Of a stretch of 64,000 bases of DNA, positions 41,822 to 51,534 are shown one piece after another. Each line of letters starts with the position of its first letter. Positions within the stretch are counted from its first letter, which is position 1. The notes under the pieces are model-generated. The model worked only from the letters and a program-made list of their open reading frames with translations, searched no databases and was not told the DNA's origin. Both the position numbers and the translations under genes were made by a program. Source of the stretch: Fulvia fulva (lineage: Eukaryota; Ascomycota; Dothideomycetes; Mycosphaerellales; Mycosphaerellaceae); assembly GCF_020509005.1 (NCBI RefSeq), contig NC_063013.1, positions 186,001 to 250,000 of the forward strand, given 5' to 3'.

Positions 41822-43707
41822 TCAGTCCACCATATCCTCAAGGTACGAGCAAGGCTCGGATGTGGTAAACGGCGTGCTGACCAAAGCAAATGAAGTAGTC
41901 ACCTGCGACCATCGTCCAGGCTGTAGGACAATGAAATTTAGCAGATCGCGTGGAGTGAGCCACAAAGTCTTCAGATCTGAGGGAGGACCGTGTAAGCTCC
42001 CGAACCCGCGCACTTGGTGCTCAAGCGGGTTCTTGAGAATGAAAACTGCCCAGCCCAAGATTCTATACTGATTGGCAGCCTCAACGCTCGGTCGACAGAC
42101 GAGTTTGAGATCTACAACTTCGCCGTCCTTGTTCCTTGGCTCATAAAAAGTGAATCGAACTATCATGTCCCCATGAGCAGTCTCCGATGGGACCAGGAGA
42201 TAACCCGCATCGAGATTGATGCATCGAAGCCGCAACTTGGCCAAGTCATGCTGCGCAAACTTTTAATAATATGTTGCGACATCTCGCAGCTTTGCGTCCA
42301 TACTGTCGAAGCCATGCGGTCTCCAGTGACCAGCGAGATCCCAGCATCGCTTTAGCAAGTCCCGAACAGATACCAGCGATGACGATTCTACATCTGGTGT
42401 GGAGATACACCGAGCGCGACTGTTGCAGAACAGAAGGCGCTGCGATCTGCTACTTCGTCGATCGTACCGTCTCTCATGCGCTTCACGTTCTCGCGCGGCA
42501 GTGAAACCGTGAAGCGCTGTTTCAAATCCGTGGCTGTTCCCAAAGTGAGCCTGTATTGATTGTGCACTTGTGAGAAGCTCATAGTGTGCTGAGTCGTTGG
42601 CCGTGTGTATGTCAAAACGATCTGCGCAGGTAGCCAGGTAGTCCTCCAGGAGGCAAAGCAAGTTTCTGCTGTAGTCGATCTAGAAGCATAGGCGTCCCCT
42701 AAACAGCGGGAGTAGGGCATATAGTCTGTCGCGAGGCCCAGAGCACTGCTTGTTCGAATAGCGAAGAACGAGGTGCGGTAGGTCAAAGCTTGGTGAAGGC
42801 GGACCATCAAGTCTTTGCCAGAACAGGACGCTACACTCCTGCTCAGTCCGCTATATGTGAAGCACCTGCTCAGGGAAGACCTCGGTCCCAAGGTAGACGA
42901 AGACGTCGTTGGCTAACAGTACTTCTGAGACCACCCACAATCTACGGAAGTACGCATGGGAGGAAAGTCGACCAACAGCCCAGGAGTAGCGAGCTCGATC
43001 CTGGAGGTCCGCGTCAAGGTACGAGCCCGTGCCAAGCATGGCGACAATGTCAGCATGAGAGATTTCACTTCCATTGTCCAGCTCCCCGAGGCAGACAGCG
43101 ACACGCCATGCAACACGTTATATGTCGTGCATGAAGCTGACCTGCACGTTTCGCTCGCTTGTGTCAGCTTGATTGATGCAAATACTGTCAATCCAATAAT
43201 GGATGCAGACTCCATGGTATCTCATCTGGTGAAGTGCGGATAACGCATTCGAGGTCACCTGAAAGAAGACGGCGATCAGCTCTACTCAATAAGCATGTAG
43301 CAACTGGTGTGGTAAGGCGAGCGAGGTGGCTCGGGTATCGTACGTCTCGCAAGCCCTGCTATAGTCGAAGCCACTGCTCGATGCTCGACGTGCTATTAGC
43401 GACGTACCATAAGGGGAATATCGTCCACCAAGATCTCTTCCGTGGGAGTAGCGTCGCCCCAGGTATATGAGATCGCAACATGGTCATTGAGTACGTCGCG
43501 CAAGTTGTGTATCTCAAGCGAACATCGTATGCTGTTCCCGTTGATGCCTGGGATCGAAAGGAGTCGAATTTGTCGACTCGGGTCCTGCAAAGTGCGGTGT
43601 ACATAATGCGGCCTTGGTGGTATTTTGCATCTAGTTGTAGCTGCCGATGCTGGCGCTCTTTGATCTTGTTGCATGGCCGCTGTTCCGTGTCTTCCGCGTA
43701 TTGACAA
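41822..43707 (-). pseudogene. HET-domain (heterokaryon incompatibility) protein relic
   Basis: Minus-strand frame 1 (43707-43396) has the HET opening: QIRLLSIPG, HVAISYTWGDATPTEEILVDD. After a frame change the next frame reads the core (YWIDSICINQADTSERN, RVAWRVAVCLGE, RRLWVVSEVLLANDVFVYLG, GPRDRLYALLPLF) and then the usual C-terminal part (AGYLLVPSETAHGDMIVRF, YRILGWAVF) to a stop at 41822. That second frame contains at least four in-frame stops: TAA at 43118-43120 (HDI*RVAWR), one just below 42851 (VLHI*), one near 42680 (RLCF*IDYSR) and one near 42260. HET proteins trigger cell death on fusion with a non-self partner. With five lesions this copy cannot be functional. It lies tail to tail with the STAND-like relic. 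Confidence 0.75.
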
Positions 43708-44239
43708 GTGGCCGAAGTCAACGAGTCAAGCACAGGTTTCCTCTCAAGTTGGCTTAGGCAAGCGAAGTTGCACGGCATTACCAACCTAGACCGCAGAGTA
43801 GTAGATGAATCAGTCGACTGAAGCCAAATCATCCACGGCCATATGAAATAGAACACTGCAGGAAGGAACCAACCGACGTAGACTACTGCCGTGGCCGAAA
43901 CCACGCTTGCGAACTTAGAACAGTCGTTGCGCTGATGTAGAAAACAAGAGGGTGAGAGTGACGGAACACCAGCTGAAAAAGCGAGCATCTTAGTAGATAG
44001 CATCGCTCTCGTGGTGGTGGCTGAACAGCACGCTCCCTGCCGTGTGGCGTTTGCGCAGGTTGTGATCTGAAGTTGCGTACAGCCAGGAGGGCGGCCGACA
44101 AGAAATTACCAAATTCATTACTCTCGCTCTAGCTATGCCGCTATGCATGCTGCCGATATCAAAGCCCAGGCGCACGCACTGTTGAGCGCGCGTCCAAGAC
44201 ACTCTATAAACTCCAAGCAAAATAACCCCAACGGTACAT
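43708..44239. other. Intergenic, nothing recognised
   Basis: About 530 bp between the HET relic 5' end and the ERG5 stop codon. A minus-strand frame to 44003 overlaps the HET relic in another phase and is not supported. Confidence 0.35.
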
Positions 44240-45965
44240 CTATGTATGCCCAGCTCTCCGCGAGAAAGATAGCTGCAGATCATCCATCGGGAAGATGGTC
44301 GCAAAGACTTTGATCTCCTCGCTCTTGTTTGTGACTTTGTGCTTCCAGTCATATGATGCGCTCATCTTGTGCAGTAGCAGCATGAGGTTAAGTATTGCGT
44401 ATGTCTGTCCCAAGCAGTAATGTGGTCCGGTGCCGAACACCAGCCAGTTCTTGCCTTGCTCTTCTGCGTTGCCGGTTGTCCATCGCTCGGGAACGAAGTT
44501 GTCTGGGTTCTCGTATGCTTCAGGGTCGTGGAGGGAGAGCCATGTTGATGGCACGATCATGGTGCCCTTCTTGGCGACGTAGTTGGATTCTGGAATTGGG
44601 AAGTCTTTCTTGACGAGGTATGGCACCATAAGCACTGGTGGGCGGTATCGGAGGGTCTCCTTGACGACTGAACGGGTGTATTGCTACAATCAAGTCAGCG
44701 GTAGAGTCATTTGCGCGCGATGAAAGAACGTACCATCTTCTCAAGCACGTCCAGAGCAACATCCTGGTTGTGATCTGGACGGAACTTGTCACCCTCCTCT
44801 CGCACCTTGCGCATAATCTCTGGGTTGTCGGCCACAATTTGCAGCAACCACGAAGCAGCACTCGAAGTAGCATCCTGCGAAGCGAACAAGAACGTGAAGA
44901 CGGTCATGCTGATCTCGATGTCCGAGAAGTTCCTCAGCAGCATTGCTGGCTTCTCCTCGTCCGGTACCTTTTCTCCCTTAGCAATGCGCTCGCGGTATTT
45001 GTCCGATTCGATCATCTGCACAATCCAGCGGTCCATGATGCACTCTGGCTCGACTCCCTTTTGCCTCATCCTGACCCTCGATTTTGCAGCGCAGTTCGAG
45101 AACACATCCAACACTTGATCTGCCGCCTTCTTACCATACCAGGTCTTCGTGAAAGGAACGATGATTGGGAAGTTGACCAGTTCGAGCGCAGCTGTAATGT
45201 AGTAGTAGTCCTCAGCAATCTTCTTGACCTGCTCGCGCGACATGTAGTGCCCAACGAAGGTGCGGCACGACACTGCCGTGATCAGCTCGCGGATGTTGTA
45301 GACCCATGGCTTTGGGCTGCTGCCCGCTGCCTCACTCTCGCGAAGCCAATCCTCGAAGTATTCTGCGTACACCTCTTGCTGACCAGGAAGGTATGTCTCG
45401 AGGGCGTTGCGAGTGAACAGGCCATTGAGACCCTTGCGGTATTCGACGTGCTCCTTTCCGTCCAAGAAGACCCAGTTGTCCGGTCGAAGCAGTTTGTGGG
45501 CCACATCAACCACGCACGGCTTGACGTACATGGGGCTGTTGAAGACCTTGCGGGCCATGTCACGTGTCGCTGCGATCACGACGAATTTGTGGAAGACGGA
45601 GACGCAGGAGAGGGGACCAGACAGCCATTTTCGGTGGTAGGCTTCGAATCTGGGGTTGACGCTTTCGAGGAAAGGGCCAACGAAGGGGATCTTCCAGAAG
45701 TCGCCGACAAGTGGTCCCTTGCTGGATCTGTATGATACTGCGAATGTATTAGCTGAGGATGTGTTCTGCGCTTCCTGAGCTACATACATTGATCGTATAC
45801 AACGGCCGCAGCGAAAAGGGTGAGGAAGACGCTGAACCAGCTAACAGGTGATCCATTCTCGAATGCCTTGCTGAGAAAGCCCGTCTGCACAGATTCGATT
45901 GTCGCGTGGATGGCACCCGGTAGTGAGGTGGAAGTGGCATTGCCAGCTTCCATTATGGAGGCCAT
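44240..45965 (-). CDS. ERG5: Sterol C-22 desaturase, cytochrome P450 CYP61 (ERG5)
   Basis: Exons 45965-45788, 45737-44734 and 44683-44240; two 50-bp GT-AG introns (phases 1 and 0) give 541 residues, matching the family. An N-terminal membrane anchor at about residues 40-60 (SWFSVFLTLFAAAVVYDQ) is followed by the ERG5-typical KGPLVGDFWKIPFVGPFLES. The I-helix reads FTFLFASQDATSS, ExxR is E403-R406, and the haem loop is FGTGPHYCLG with C484. The ending (VFATIFPMDDLQL) is also typical. It introduces the C22-C23 double bond in ergosterol synthesis at the ER. The start ATG at 45965 is in a MASIMEA context. All key residues are present. Confidence 0.95.
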
Positions 45966-46625
45966 GGTGGCACGCGACTCGTGGACCTCTCACAGTCACA
46001 GCACGGCGTCTGACGTGGCAGCAGGAGGTTGCAGTGGGTGTTTCTGTTCCTGAATCTCCAAGTCCAATGGCGCTGTCCAAGCTTCAACTGCCGGGAGCTG
46101 CCCTGTCTGTTTCACAATACCTCCTCCTTCTCGTGTACTGGTCGTGTATCGCGTAGTTGGTTGAGTCGAACGACCTGAGAGTCATTCAGAGTGGTATTAT
46201 GGGATGGGAGAGGAGGATGGCAAGCAGCGCAACAACAGTGTGAATAGGTATGCAGCGGCGTTGGAAATTGCCATTGATGATTGCAGTCGTACGATTGTGC
46301 GAGGTTCTTTCAATCACGCCATGACCGGATAGGAAGGAGCGACCCCCACTCTGGTCTAGCGTGCACGACCCACGTAGCAGGATGACTGAGACTAACTCTG
46401 GCCATCGGTAAGTGTCGGTGGTGTGGTGTGGTGAGGACCGTGAGGCTACCTGCACCGCATAGGGAAACAGAGGTATGCTCCCAGAAAACAGCGCGAAGAC
46501 GTTGGCGATGAGCTGGGATAGAAGCCTTCCCCACCTGGCGCACAGTCCCATCTGGCGCACAGCTTCACCAAAGCCGACTGCTGTCCAGCTAACGCCAGTC
46601 AAGTTTTGATGCGGATTATCTAACC
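45966..46625. promoter_or_regulatory. Region between ERG5 and the first module-B locus
   Basis: About 660 bp that must contain the ERG5 promoter. No gene and no sterol-response element could be identified by eye. Confidence 0.35.
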
Positions 46626-47123
46626 TTGGTGAGAGTGTGGTGTCAGGTGGGATCGTGCAGCACATGGGGGAGACTTCTACCTCCATACACTCTTCCCAAA
46701 CATGACGGCCTCGAGCTTGTGGTCCGCGTGGTCGATCGCCTGAGTACCATCGGCGGTCACGATATCCCCGTCCCAGTTGACGTGCGGGGTTGGGCTAAGC
46801 GCGATTGCACATGTGCTGAGGTCGCGGCTGCACTGAAGCAGACCATGTTCGATCAGACAGCAACTTGGGACGAAGGCAAGCCACCTTCCGATACGAGCAG
46901 AGTCTCGCGGCTCTTCGAGCAGCCACTCCAGGACAAGTGGGCCTGCGACGTTTGGGTAAGGCCACAGAGTCAAGAGTTGGGCAAGATATACTTAGCAAGA
47001 GAGTACGATGCCATCGTCAAGTTTCTCGACCCCGAGATGGCGCGGAAGGGGGAGAGAGCGATGTATGTCGAGATTCATCTGTTGCCGAAGAAGATGCAAG
47101 AGGTAGATAGGGTGCTGGGTTGA
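46626..47123 (+). pseudogene. Solo module-B locus (member 1 of the local modular family), 5' truncated
   Basis: The frame runs 165 codons to a stop at 47121-47123. It carries one complete module B (46710-47087) with its signatures: LELVVRVV opening, SRLF, KWACDVWVRPQ and MYVEIHLLP. No ATG lies in frame before the module; the ATG at 46701 is in another frame. Neither module A nor the acidic N-terminus seen in the neighbours is present upstream. It is therefore most likely a truncated copy, unless an upstream exon was missed. It lies ~250 bp before member 2 on the same strand. The product is unknown. Confidence 0.5.
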
Positions 47124-47378
47124 TTTCATGAGGCGAAGTGTGAGTTGTGAATCCCACCTCTGTTTGTCACATGCAGAGCTAACGAATATCTCATCATCCC
47201 GCCGGAGGCCCGCCGTTCCCTGAGAAATCCACGAACGCACGGACTCAGCGGGACTCCGTCTCGTGGCTTTGACAGTCCGTTTGCTTGAGCAATAGGACTC
47301 TCCCAAATTCTCCAGACACCACACAGCCGCCAAAGCTTACCACCACTGTACCATCCGGCCACGGACCACCGGGACACG

Positions 47379-49268
47379 ATGGACGAACAAGACTTTGCCA
47401 GGAATCTCAAGGATCCGAAGAGCCAAGACTCGCATGTGCCTGTCAATAACTTCAACTTAGATGAGTTAGTCAGGCATGGCACCAGCCAGAACATACCCAC
47501 CACCTATATCATTGATGGCGTCTCGTCTCGCGATACATCTGGTACCGCCATCATGCCCATGGCAGATGGCACGTCTTTGCTGCATGTCATCGAGCAGGAG
47601 ATTGTACGAGTTGGCAACAGTCAGGCTGTTGCGGACTCAGAAGCTCTCGAGATGAGGAAGGCCGCGCCCACACAAGACGTCGATAAGCCAGGGAGACATG
47701 CGACTGATCAGTCTAAGCCAGCAGGGGCATCCGATACAGTGCCAGCGCCTGAGCCGACTTCTGGTAGTGCAAATGCTGGCCTGGGCTCGACTTCGCATGC
47801 TACCAACGCGGAGCCGTTACCCGCGAATGGACGAAGAGAATTTGGAACTGATCAGTCCAAGCCATCTGGAGAAATTGACACAGTACCAGCGCCGGTACTG
47901 ATCCCTGGTAGCACCAATCTCGACTCGAGCTCGACTTCTCATGCCACCCGTGTTGAGCCGGCGACTTACTGGGTAGAGCGTCCCTTCAACACGATCTCGG
48001 CAACGCCAGATCGGCTGCTCATAATCAAGCCCAAAGACATGGCACCTGTGGCGACCACCAGTCGTACCAGCGTTGTTGAAATCACCTCGAAAGCAAGCGT
48101 CGACCCCAAGGTAGAGCTAGTCCTGCGACCCTACAAAGTGCCTGACCGCCACAATGAATTCACCTCGAAAAAGCACGTCTCGTTGAACACAACCATCAGA
48201 ACGCTTCTAGCGCACCTTGAAGACGAATGCCGAAAGATCGTGTATGGCCATCGACCCCGCCTCTCGATGATAGCACAAGCGAATCAGTGCTTCCACATTC
48301 GAGCATGTCCGGACATGACGACCGAGCCTTCTCGAAACTTCTACATCACTAACGATGACCAGAGCGCATGTCGCTTCAAGCAGGTCAGAGGTCTGTTTCA
48401 CACTCACCAGGTCGAAGCTGCTGCGCGAGATGACACTCCGCTCTCCTTGAGGTTCCTCGTCGAGATGGGAGAGACGAAGCAGCCTGTTTACGGCTCTGAT
48501 GAAGTGACTCCCACGTACCAAGACTTCCGGCCTGAGCTCGCGCTCTGGAGCGTAAGCTGGGACAAAGACTATGAGCAAGATGTCAAAATGATGCTTATGA
48601 CCCCAATAGTGCAAAGTGTTGCCGAGAGGAGACATGTCGAGATTGACAAAGATCTCACTGGCACTACAGCATCACAAGACTTTGGCCTCAAGGAACAGGA
48701 CCAGAAGTTCAACAGTATCGTCAGTCAGATCTCGGTCAGAGACTCTCAGCTGCGACAACCGATCATGACGTTTAACCGCTACGAACGCCCTTCGAGTCTA
48801 GCACCTGCCTCACCACCCGCAAAGCTCTACCTTGCCATTCGCGTCTTCACCCACTTCAGAACGATCGAAATCGCAGACTTCCAGCCGCCAACTCCCATCC
48901 TTCTCAAGTTACCAACCGACCGCACCGCCGACAAGATCAAGCGCGCTCTGATCCAAGAACTGCAAGCTTATTGCAATTCTGGAACGACTTCACAAACGGA
49001 ACCTTCGTACAGAGCTGCTTTCACTGAGCTACTGAGGGACGATAACAGGGCGAAGTGGACCCTGCAACTCTGGGCTATGCCGCAGAGTGGGCAGAGGAAG
49101 AGGCTACATATCTGTAGGAAGAAGGAGGAATTTGGGGAGTTTCTGGCTGAAGGTGGTGGGGATGGGGTGTATGTTGAGGCGCATTTTGTTCCCAGTGAAG
49201 AAGCTGTGAACGGTATTGAGGAGAAGCGCGGAAGGGTGGGATGCGCAGGAGAAGGAGCAGGTCGGTAA
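47379..49268 (+). CDS. Modular hypothetical protein, family member 2 (module A + module B)
   Basis: Single exon, 629 residues. N-terminal motif HVPVNNFNLDEL near residue 19 is shared with member 3 (HVPINGFNLHEL), as is a D-G-x-S segment ~50 residues later. Residues 109-204 are a tandem pair of 48-residue repeats (TDQSKP, DTVPAP, STSHAT). Module A is at about residues 321-363 (FYITNDDQSACRF, VRGLF). Module B is at 483-605 (LYLAIRVF, KWTLQLWAMPQ, VYVEAHFVP). No signal peptide, membrane helix or catalytic motif is visible. Wobble use is normal for the window, which argues for a real gene. I do not recognise the family. Confidence 0.7.
   Translation: MDEQDFARNLKDPKSQDSHVPVNNFNLDELVRHGTSQNIPTTYIIDGVSSRDTSGTAIMPMADGTSLLHVIEQEIVRVGNSQAVADSEALEMRKAAPTQDVDKPGRHATDQSKPAGASDTVPAPEPTSGSANAGLGSTSHATNAEPLPANGRREFGTDQSKPSGEIDTVPAPVLIPGSTNLDSSSTSHATRVEPATYWVERPFNTISATPDRLLIIKPKDMAPVATTSRTSVVEITSKASVDPKVELVLRPYKVPDRHNEFTSKKHVSLNTTIRTLLAHLEDECRKIVYGHRPRLSMIAQANQCFHIRACPDMTTEPSRNFYITNDDQSACRFKQVRGLFHTHQVEAAARDDTPLSLRFLVEMGETKQPVYGSDEVTPTYQDFRPELALWSVSWDKDYEQDVKMMLMTPIVQSVAERRHVEIDKDLTGTTASQDFGLKEQDQKFNSIVSQISVRDSQLRQPIMTFNRYERPSSLAPASPPAKLYLAIRVFTHFRTIEIADFQPPTPILLKLPTDRTADKIKRALIQELQAYCNSGTTSQTEPSYRAAFTELLRDDNRAKWTLQLWAMPQSGQRKRLHICRKKEEFGEFLAEGGGDGVYVEAHFVPSEEAVNGIEEKRGRVGCAGEGAGR
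47703..47990 (+). repeat. In-frame 144-bp tandem duplication inside member 2
   Basis: Two diverged copies (47703-47846, 47847-47990), each starting at ACTGATCAGTC and encoding TDQSKP. About half of the 48 encoded residues agree. Confidence 0.8.
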
Positions 49269-49584
49269 GAGTAAGGGAGGTTGATGAAGATCGCCTGATG
49301 GCATATGTGTAGAAGAAGAAGCCGGAGAGTGAGGAGAATGGAAAGGACGACCACCGCGGTGCGGAGCAGGTGCGTTGTCCATCCAGCTGCTTCAGCCAGC
49401 AGGAGGCATCCAGAAGCTCAACCGGCCATCGAGACTTCCGAGACATCTAACGATGCTTGCTGACACGGAAGTTCACTTTCGAAACATGCAGGCCGAGCAA
49501 ATCGGCAAACACCGTCCACCGTCGCATCACGGCTATCAGCTATCTTTCGATGTCATTCTCCGACGCACACCATAAAGAAGCACA
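49269..49584. promoter_or_regulatory. Short intergenic region between members 2 and 3
   Basis: 316 bp, same-strand neighbours; it must hold the terminator of one and the promoter of the next. No further feature is seen. Confidence 0.35.
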
Positions 49585-51055
49585 ATGAGTTCTCCAGTTG
49601 ACAGCGTTCTTCAAGAGACGCAGCCTAGCGTCGCGCACGTACCGATCAACGGATTCAATCTCCACGAGCTCCAGGCGTTGGCAGATGAGCAACCTTTCAC
49701 AGAACCATACAAACCTCCAGGTGGATTTCCTGAGCCCGAATGGGCACCAGATTGCATGACCGATGGCGGCTCTTTCTTCGATCACCTACAAAAAGAGTAC
49801 GATCGCGCATGCCATCCTACCTCGCCTGTTGAGGCATCCGCAGCCAGTCCAAGCGCCAGCGTTTCCGACCCGTCGACGCAGCACGATGCGAGCGTGGAAG
49901 CCATTGTCGAGGTGTACAAACACTTCGAGGGGTTGACCCTGTCTACGGAGCCGGTCGACAGATACAAATCAAAGCTCGACTGGTTCATGGTAGAAGTCTT
50001 CATGGCAATAGGCTTCGCTTGCGATGTTATATGTGATAGCAATCGTACTCTGCTGGACTCGCTCAAGCAAAGAGAGCAAGGATTCCTGGTTGCCGTTGTA
50101 CTGTTCCGAGAAGGCGATCGGAGGAATGAGTATCTCTGTGGGGTATGTGTGATACTCGCTGGACTGGGCTCTAGATGGAACAACTCGACATCGCTAACTT
50201 TGTTCTGACCTTCAGGACGAGCGCGACCAATGGCGTATACCAAGATTCCGCGATCTGTTCACCATGAGCGAGCTCAATGCTGCTTTCACAGCTCGGGAGC
50301 CCGTAGTTCTCAAGGTCATTCTGAAGATTTCGAATACCCCTCTACTGGCCTGGACTCAAAGGGACCCACGTTCTTCAAAGTCGACGTTATTCATATATGG
50401 TACGAAGCAGAAAGGGTGCCATGAGCCACGGCAAGAAGTCGCCAGAGTCAACGACAATAAAGTCATCGAATCTGACCTCACGACCGGCGAGTTATACGTG
50501 TGGCAAGGAACCTCTCCAAGAAAGGCTGTGCTCGATGAAAATATTGGAAAGGTCTACCCACCCTTACCGCCAGGCGTCACTCCCCAGGACGGACCTAGAC
50601 ACCCTTTTTTGACATACAATACCTTCACATTTCCCGCCAATCCTGGTCCCAACCCCAACCATCTACAGATCAGCCTTATGGTCCGACTCGTCAGTCATTT
50701 ACACTCAACAAGTTTTGCAGGCATCGAGCTACCTGCACACATGTGCATCCATGATTCGCGTACTGGAAGAGGTGTTGCCAAGCTCAGAAGTGCCATCAAG
50801 AAAGCGCTCAACGATTCAATCTTTGATCTCGATGCTGGCAAAGAAGCCTCAGATCATCGTAGAGTCCATTGGCTGTTTGATCACGGCGCCAGTAAGAGGT
50901 GGGACATTGAGTTCTGGGTTATACCGCAACCTGAGAGCGGCAGCGTCGTTGGACAATATTTTTATCGGTGGGAGGGTGGAAATGTTACACAGTGGTTCAG
51001 GAGGGATGGCAGAGGGCAGAGGATTCATGTTGAGGCGCATTTTGTGCCGGTGTAA
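49585..51055 (+). CDS. Modular hypothetical protein, family member 3 (module A + module B)
   Basis: Exons 49585-50142 and 50216-51055; the 73-bp intron has GTATGT, a GCTAAC branch point and TTCAG, and joins in phase 0 to 465 residues. It shares the HVPINGFNLHEL motif with member 2. Module A spans the splice site (RNEYLCG / DERDQWRIPRFRDLF, then SELNAAF). Module B is at 50663-51049 (LQISLMVRL, WLFDHGASK, RWDIEFWVIPQ, IHVEAHFVP), ending one residue before the stop. The intact splice signals and frame suggest an expressed gene. No known domain is recognised. Confidence 0.7.
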
Positions 51056-51534
51056 GTTGTCAAGGCGTCGTAGTGTGAGCAACGGCGGTGTGTGCAGAGA
51101 AAATAGCGTTGTACAGATCATTTTGACATGACAGAAGGAGAGACAGGTATGGTCGCGTAAGTCTTTGAGCAGGGGGAACTGCGTGGAGTGAGGAGGATTC
51201 AGAAAGACAAGAGAGAGCACACATCTGGTAGGTGACCTCGGCAGCAAGGCCGAACATGTGCGAACTATGAGTCGCAGCATGAATGCGGCTGCCTCCCAAG
51301 TGTACAGTGTGGTGACGCAAAGGTGCAGGACTGGACAACAATCAGTTCGATTGTTTGACGGTAAGCCGTGCCATTGACAGGTCCATTGATGAGATGTGCA
51401 ACATGCAGCTATCTGACTTCACTATTGTTTGCTGCAGAATGCGTTGGAGACAAGACTTTTTATATATCACTGAAGGTTACCACCCGAACCACACGGCTCT
51501 GGAACACCAAAACAAAACTTTCGAAACCGCCAAG
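51056..51534. promoter_or_regulatory. Intergenic between members 3 and 4
   Basis: About 480 bp. The frame of member 4 stays open upstream to about 51355, but the ATG at 51535 is in the best context, so this stretch is treated as promoter and leader. Confidence 0.35.
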
